NCBI GenBank assembly: GCA_002633005.1
Contig: NMRA01000012.1
Span: 586,487-650,486 of the forward strand
Direction: 5' to 3'
Origin: Phoronis australis
Lineage: Eukaryota > Phoronida > Phoronidae
Length of the DNA: 64,000 nucleotides
Both the position numbers and the translations under genes were made by a program. The notes under the pieces are model-generated. The model did no database searches. It was not told the DNA's origin and saw only the letters and a program-made list of their open reading frames with translations. Below, piece by piece: positions 61,240 through 64,000 of the stretch. The stretch's first letter is position 1; every line of letters starts with the position of its first letter.

Positions 61240-62200
61240 ACAGCAACACGTGTGTTCCCGCCTCCAGAGATTTTTCTCGTGTTGCGGGCTACAATCTAGC
61301 GCAGATTTGGACTTAATCTGCAGTTAATCCTGGCTCCACAAGAACTTAAAAATCTTAGAGACGCTATTTGGAAAACTTAAGGAGGATTTCAAGTAATTTG
61401 TTGAGTCGAAACCGTTTAGTATTCTTATTCAAGAGTTCAAGTTGCCCTGACCATTGCGAGACCGGTAGCTACGCATCTGTCGGCGAGATTTCTCCCTGGG
61501 ATTTCAGCACAATTTTCTAAAAAAATGATCGTAATTTAACTACGAATTTTGATAGCAATGCACCACAATTTTGTAGAAAGTAAATAATAATATTCTGGAC
61601 TTTGTCTTAGCACGTTAATGCATAGTGTGCATTAAGTGAGTCGACAGAACAGGTGATTGTGCAGAGGCATTATCCTCAAAGTTGCTCAGGTTGGCTTGGT
61701 TCTGGTCAAGCGAAAACAAGTTTTTTTTTCACTACCCTCCGCCGTGGAGTATTTGTTGCTGTTTCTTTCACGGGAAATATTGTTGGGCAGTTTCCAAGAT
61801 ACGTTTTCTTGCCGCCCTCAAAATGGCGCTGCATACTTTATGCCACGAAGTCGGAAAGAATTCACTAAGTTGGCCTTTGCTACCAGCTCTACCGATGTGT
61901 CTGACCCATGTTTACGCAGTTCTTGATCCTTGGGAAACAGGTAGTAACTAAATTCTTTACCTCGCTATCTGTTATTATAGCTGCCAGGCACACAACACGT
62001 ATAACCTCCCTGTGGCCGGTTCGCCCCCACGCTTGCCGACGTACTTGTTTACTGAATAATACCGACTTAACTACCATGCAGCATTCTGACCCATTTCCGA
62101 TATGGCGGCGTTGCAACTCCGCTATCAAAAATCGGAAAGAAAGAGCGACATATGACTCTATTTTCCCTTCACAGACAGGGGTTGAAATCCATGACTGTTA
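61240..62200. other. CpG-richer stretch, possibly a promoter or first-exon region
   Basis: CpG dinucleotides are more frequent here than in most of the window. Two AATGGCGCTGC / TATGGCGGCGT motifs (about 61820 and 62101) resemble start-proximal YY1-type elements. Open frames of 71-97 codons overlap without recognisable products. AATAAA occurs at 62425. I cannot name a gene. Confidence 0.3.
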
Positions 62201-62819
62201 AGTTTTACATACTATTAGCTTGCCATCAAAATCTGATGCTCTGGAAAACCTCTGAAAATCTGAACAACTGTTCCCGGACTTTGTTAAAGTAGGTATGATT
62301 AAGAGTGCTTTTCAATAGCCTTTAGACAACAAAAATGGGACCCCTAACAAAAACGTCCCAGCCATGAGCTGTACGAGAACAATTCGTAAGTACTTTTACC
62401 ATACAATGTATTTTTTCTTGTATGAATAAATAAAGTATTTCTAAGTCATTATTTTAAAAGTTTCCAGTGCGTTTAGGTTGTACATTTGTGAAAAAGAACT
62501 CTATATGTATTATTGTCACACGTGTTAAACAATAGGAGGGCGCTGTAAACAACAGTATCAGCCTGCAACCTCAAACGAGAAACCTATTTCTGGTACTTTC
62601 GGTTGATGCTACCACGGGTACCAGAAAAAAAATCCTTGGCATTACTGTTAAAACAATTCAGCTCAGTTGATTTCGTCGGCATATAAATATGTTAATCAGA
62701 AATTAGAGAAGTGTTCGTGAAGTATATTACAGTGGAATGCTGAAACCCACTGAATATATATCGCTCTCTATCGGACTTTCAGTAGAACTGGGATCCTTTG
62801 TTACCTCTAGTGGAGGAAG

Positions 62820-63410
62820 ATGAGTCAGACTGCACCTGATGATGAGAGATTCGACAGTCCTATGCAGTCATTTGTTCATGGTCGTTACCCGAATGTTTGT
62901 AAATGGTCATATGCAGAAACGGTCAGAAACGCCGAGGCGAGCCTTCGACAGAAGATTAATAGGAGCTACTCAGACGGGGTGTGCTGCACTCAGCTGGTCA
63001 TCTCGCAAGTGGTTCACAAGGGTAGGTACGAAAGTCTATCACCAGATGAGTGTCGAAGAGGCCCGCTCTCTTGAGGAAAAGAAAAGATCAGCTATATCTA
63101 CCGAGCACGCAAAGCAGTGTACGTGGACTACATGGCATGCGGCGCTATCACGAAAGATTACACCAGCCTCACTATTTGCAGCGGAAAACCTGACAGTATC
63201 GTTTCTCCTGAGAGCTACTTTTGACCTTCTTCCCACTGACTCCTACCAACCTGAAACAATGGGGTATGTCTGACTCGCACCTCTGCAACTGGTGTCACAA
63301 AGAACGTGATGCCCGTGTTCTAAGCAATGGGGCCACAATCAAGTTCTGGATGTCCTGTCAGAATTACTGAATGCTCACGCAATTCATCCGCGAGGCAAAG
63401 CTTCCTCCGC
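62820..63410 (+). pseudogene. frameshifted retroelement ORF 3' end
   Basis: The plus strand reads EEARSLEEKKRSAISTEHAK, then SRKITPASLFAAENLTVSFL followed by LRATFDLLPT, then in another frame LKQWGMSDSHLCNWCHKERD. The (L/F)xxRATxDxLPTxxNLxxWG...C.LC pattern is common near the C-terminus of reverse-transcriptase ORFs annotated in many invertebrate and fish genomes. Two frame changes and a stop show the copy is dead. The RT palm is not in this window. Confidence 0.5.
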
Positions 63411-63893
63411 GTGCAAAGAAGCAAGGAAAGCAACTGAAGCTGTTGTGTAGTGCTATGATCGAAAAGTCAGGACCGACCTAGGATCGGCTCTTTGATTCTC
63501 CGACCAGAATACATTGACTAATGAGCATCCCGGTACTGTGATTTGGTCGGACTTTTTGAAAAGATTGCTGTTGATCGAGATGCACATAAAAGAAAGAAAA
63601 CACGAAGGAGCCATTAAGATCGCAATATGAGGGAAGAGTGTGAGCAGCCATGCTTTACATTACTCAAATAATGATTGTCAATGTACAACTTCTGCCCTGA
63701 CGGTGCTGTGTCCAAAGCGGAACCTGAATTCGCGGCCCCCGACAAGTAAGTAGATTTGCAGTTTTGTGGATAATTCACCAACATAATCACGTGCACATCG
63801 GCGTACACATTACTTAGACTCACTATTATAGTATTTTCTTGACTGGAAGTTTAGTTTCCGCTGATTTTTGGCTGGTTTATGTTCGTGATGTTT

Positions 63894-64000
63894 GATCAGT
63901 TTCCGAGCCACTGACCGGGATAACGAGTCAATCCGGCCGGCCGCGACGGGCCTGATCGGACTCCGAGCCACTGGCCAGGATAACAAGCGTTTTGTGTTTA
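63894..64000. repeat. 60-bp tandem repeat at right edge
   Basis: GATCAGTTTCCGAGCCACTG ACCGGGATAACGAGT at 63894 recurs at 63954 as GATCGGACTCCGAGCCACTG GCCAGGATAACAAGC, period 60 bases. The array may continue past the edge. GC-rich compared with the surroundings. Confidence 0.7.

Noticed and set aside
1-64000. CRISPR array, bacterial operons, rRNA genes, prophage
   Set aside because: No regularly spaced short repeats with unique spacers, no ribosome-binding-site-spaced ORF chains and no rRNA core sequences are visible. The genome is clearly eukaryotic.

Overview
The window is animal nuclear DNA from what looks like an intron-rich invertebrate. It is AT-rich and poor in CpG, exons are short with canonical GT/AG junctions, introns run to kilobases, and decayed LINEs, tRNA-derived SINEs and foldback/MITE-like elements are scattered throughout. 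No bacterial, viral, rRNA or CRISPR features were seen. The encoded proteins are close to vertebrate homologues, so an invertebrate deuterostome is my first guess, but a mollusc, annelid or cnidarian is not excluded.

Two protein-coding genes can be reconstructed exon by exon, and they are divergently transcribed. Positions 1-31310 (minus strand) hold the 5' part of a Bicaudal-C (BICC1) orthologue: five coding exons, start codon at 31310, introns of about 6.1, 4.6, 18.3 and 0.7 kb. The gene runs off the left edge after 178 codons, inside its first canonical KH domain. Positions 38461-49614 (plus strand) hold an almost complete PRIMPOL (primase-polymerase) gene: eleven coding exons with the full catalytic triad, the CHCC zinc ligands and an acidic RPA-binding-type tail. 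Only the exon carrying the beginning of the start codon is unresolved. All internal splice phases agree in both genes.

The 7.1 kb between the two start regions is a transposon graveyard: a LINE 3' ORF remnant with a perfect 15-bp inverted repeat (32.1-32.5 kb), a foldback element of about 630 bp with an 8-9 bp target-site duplication (34.94-35.57 kb), tRNA-derived SINE copies (36.65, 37.33 and 37.89 kb) and another inverted-repeat element (37.8-38.2 kb).

From 49.8 kb to the right edge I find no gene I can name. The region holds a higher-order tandem array (50.6-52.5 kb), a truncated LINE reverse transcriptase (54.1-55.2 kb), small palindromic elements (57.46 and 58.53 kb), a pyrimidine-rich segment with a retroelement-type Cys/His knuckle (59.65-60.6 kb), a frameshifted retroelement 3' ORF (62.8-63.4 kb) and a 60-bp tandem repeat at the very end. 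Several unrecognised open frames there may be exons or older transposon fragments.

The two genes have no obvious shared pathway: BICC1 is a cytoplasmic RNA-binding translational regulator, PrimPol a DNA-damage-tolerance repriming enzyme. Their head-to-head order may be incidental. I found no convincing new multi-gene system. The most interesting observations are the three-fold repeated acidic motif and possible alternative last exon of PRIMPOL, the large palindromic element with target-site duplication, and the higher-order repeat array.
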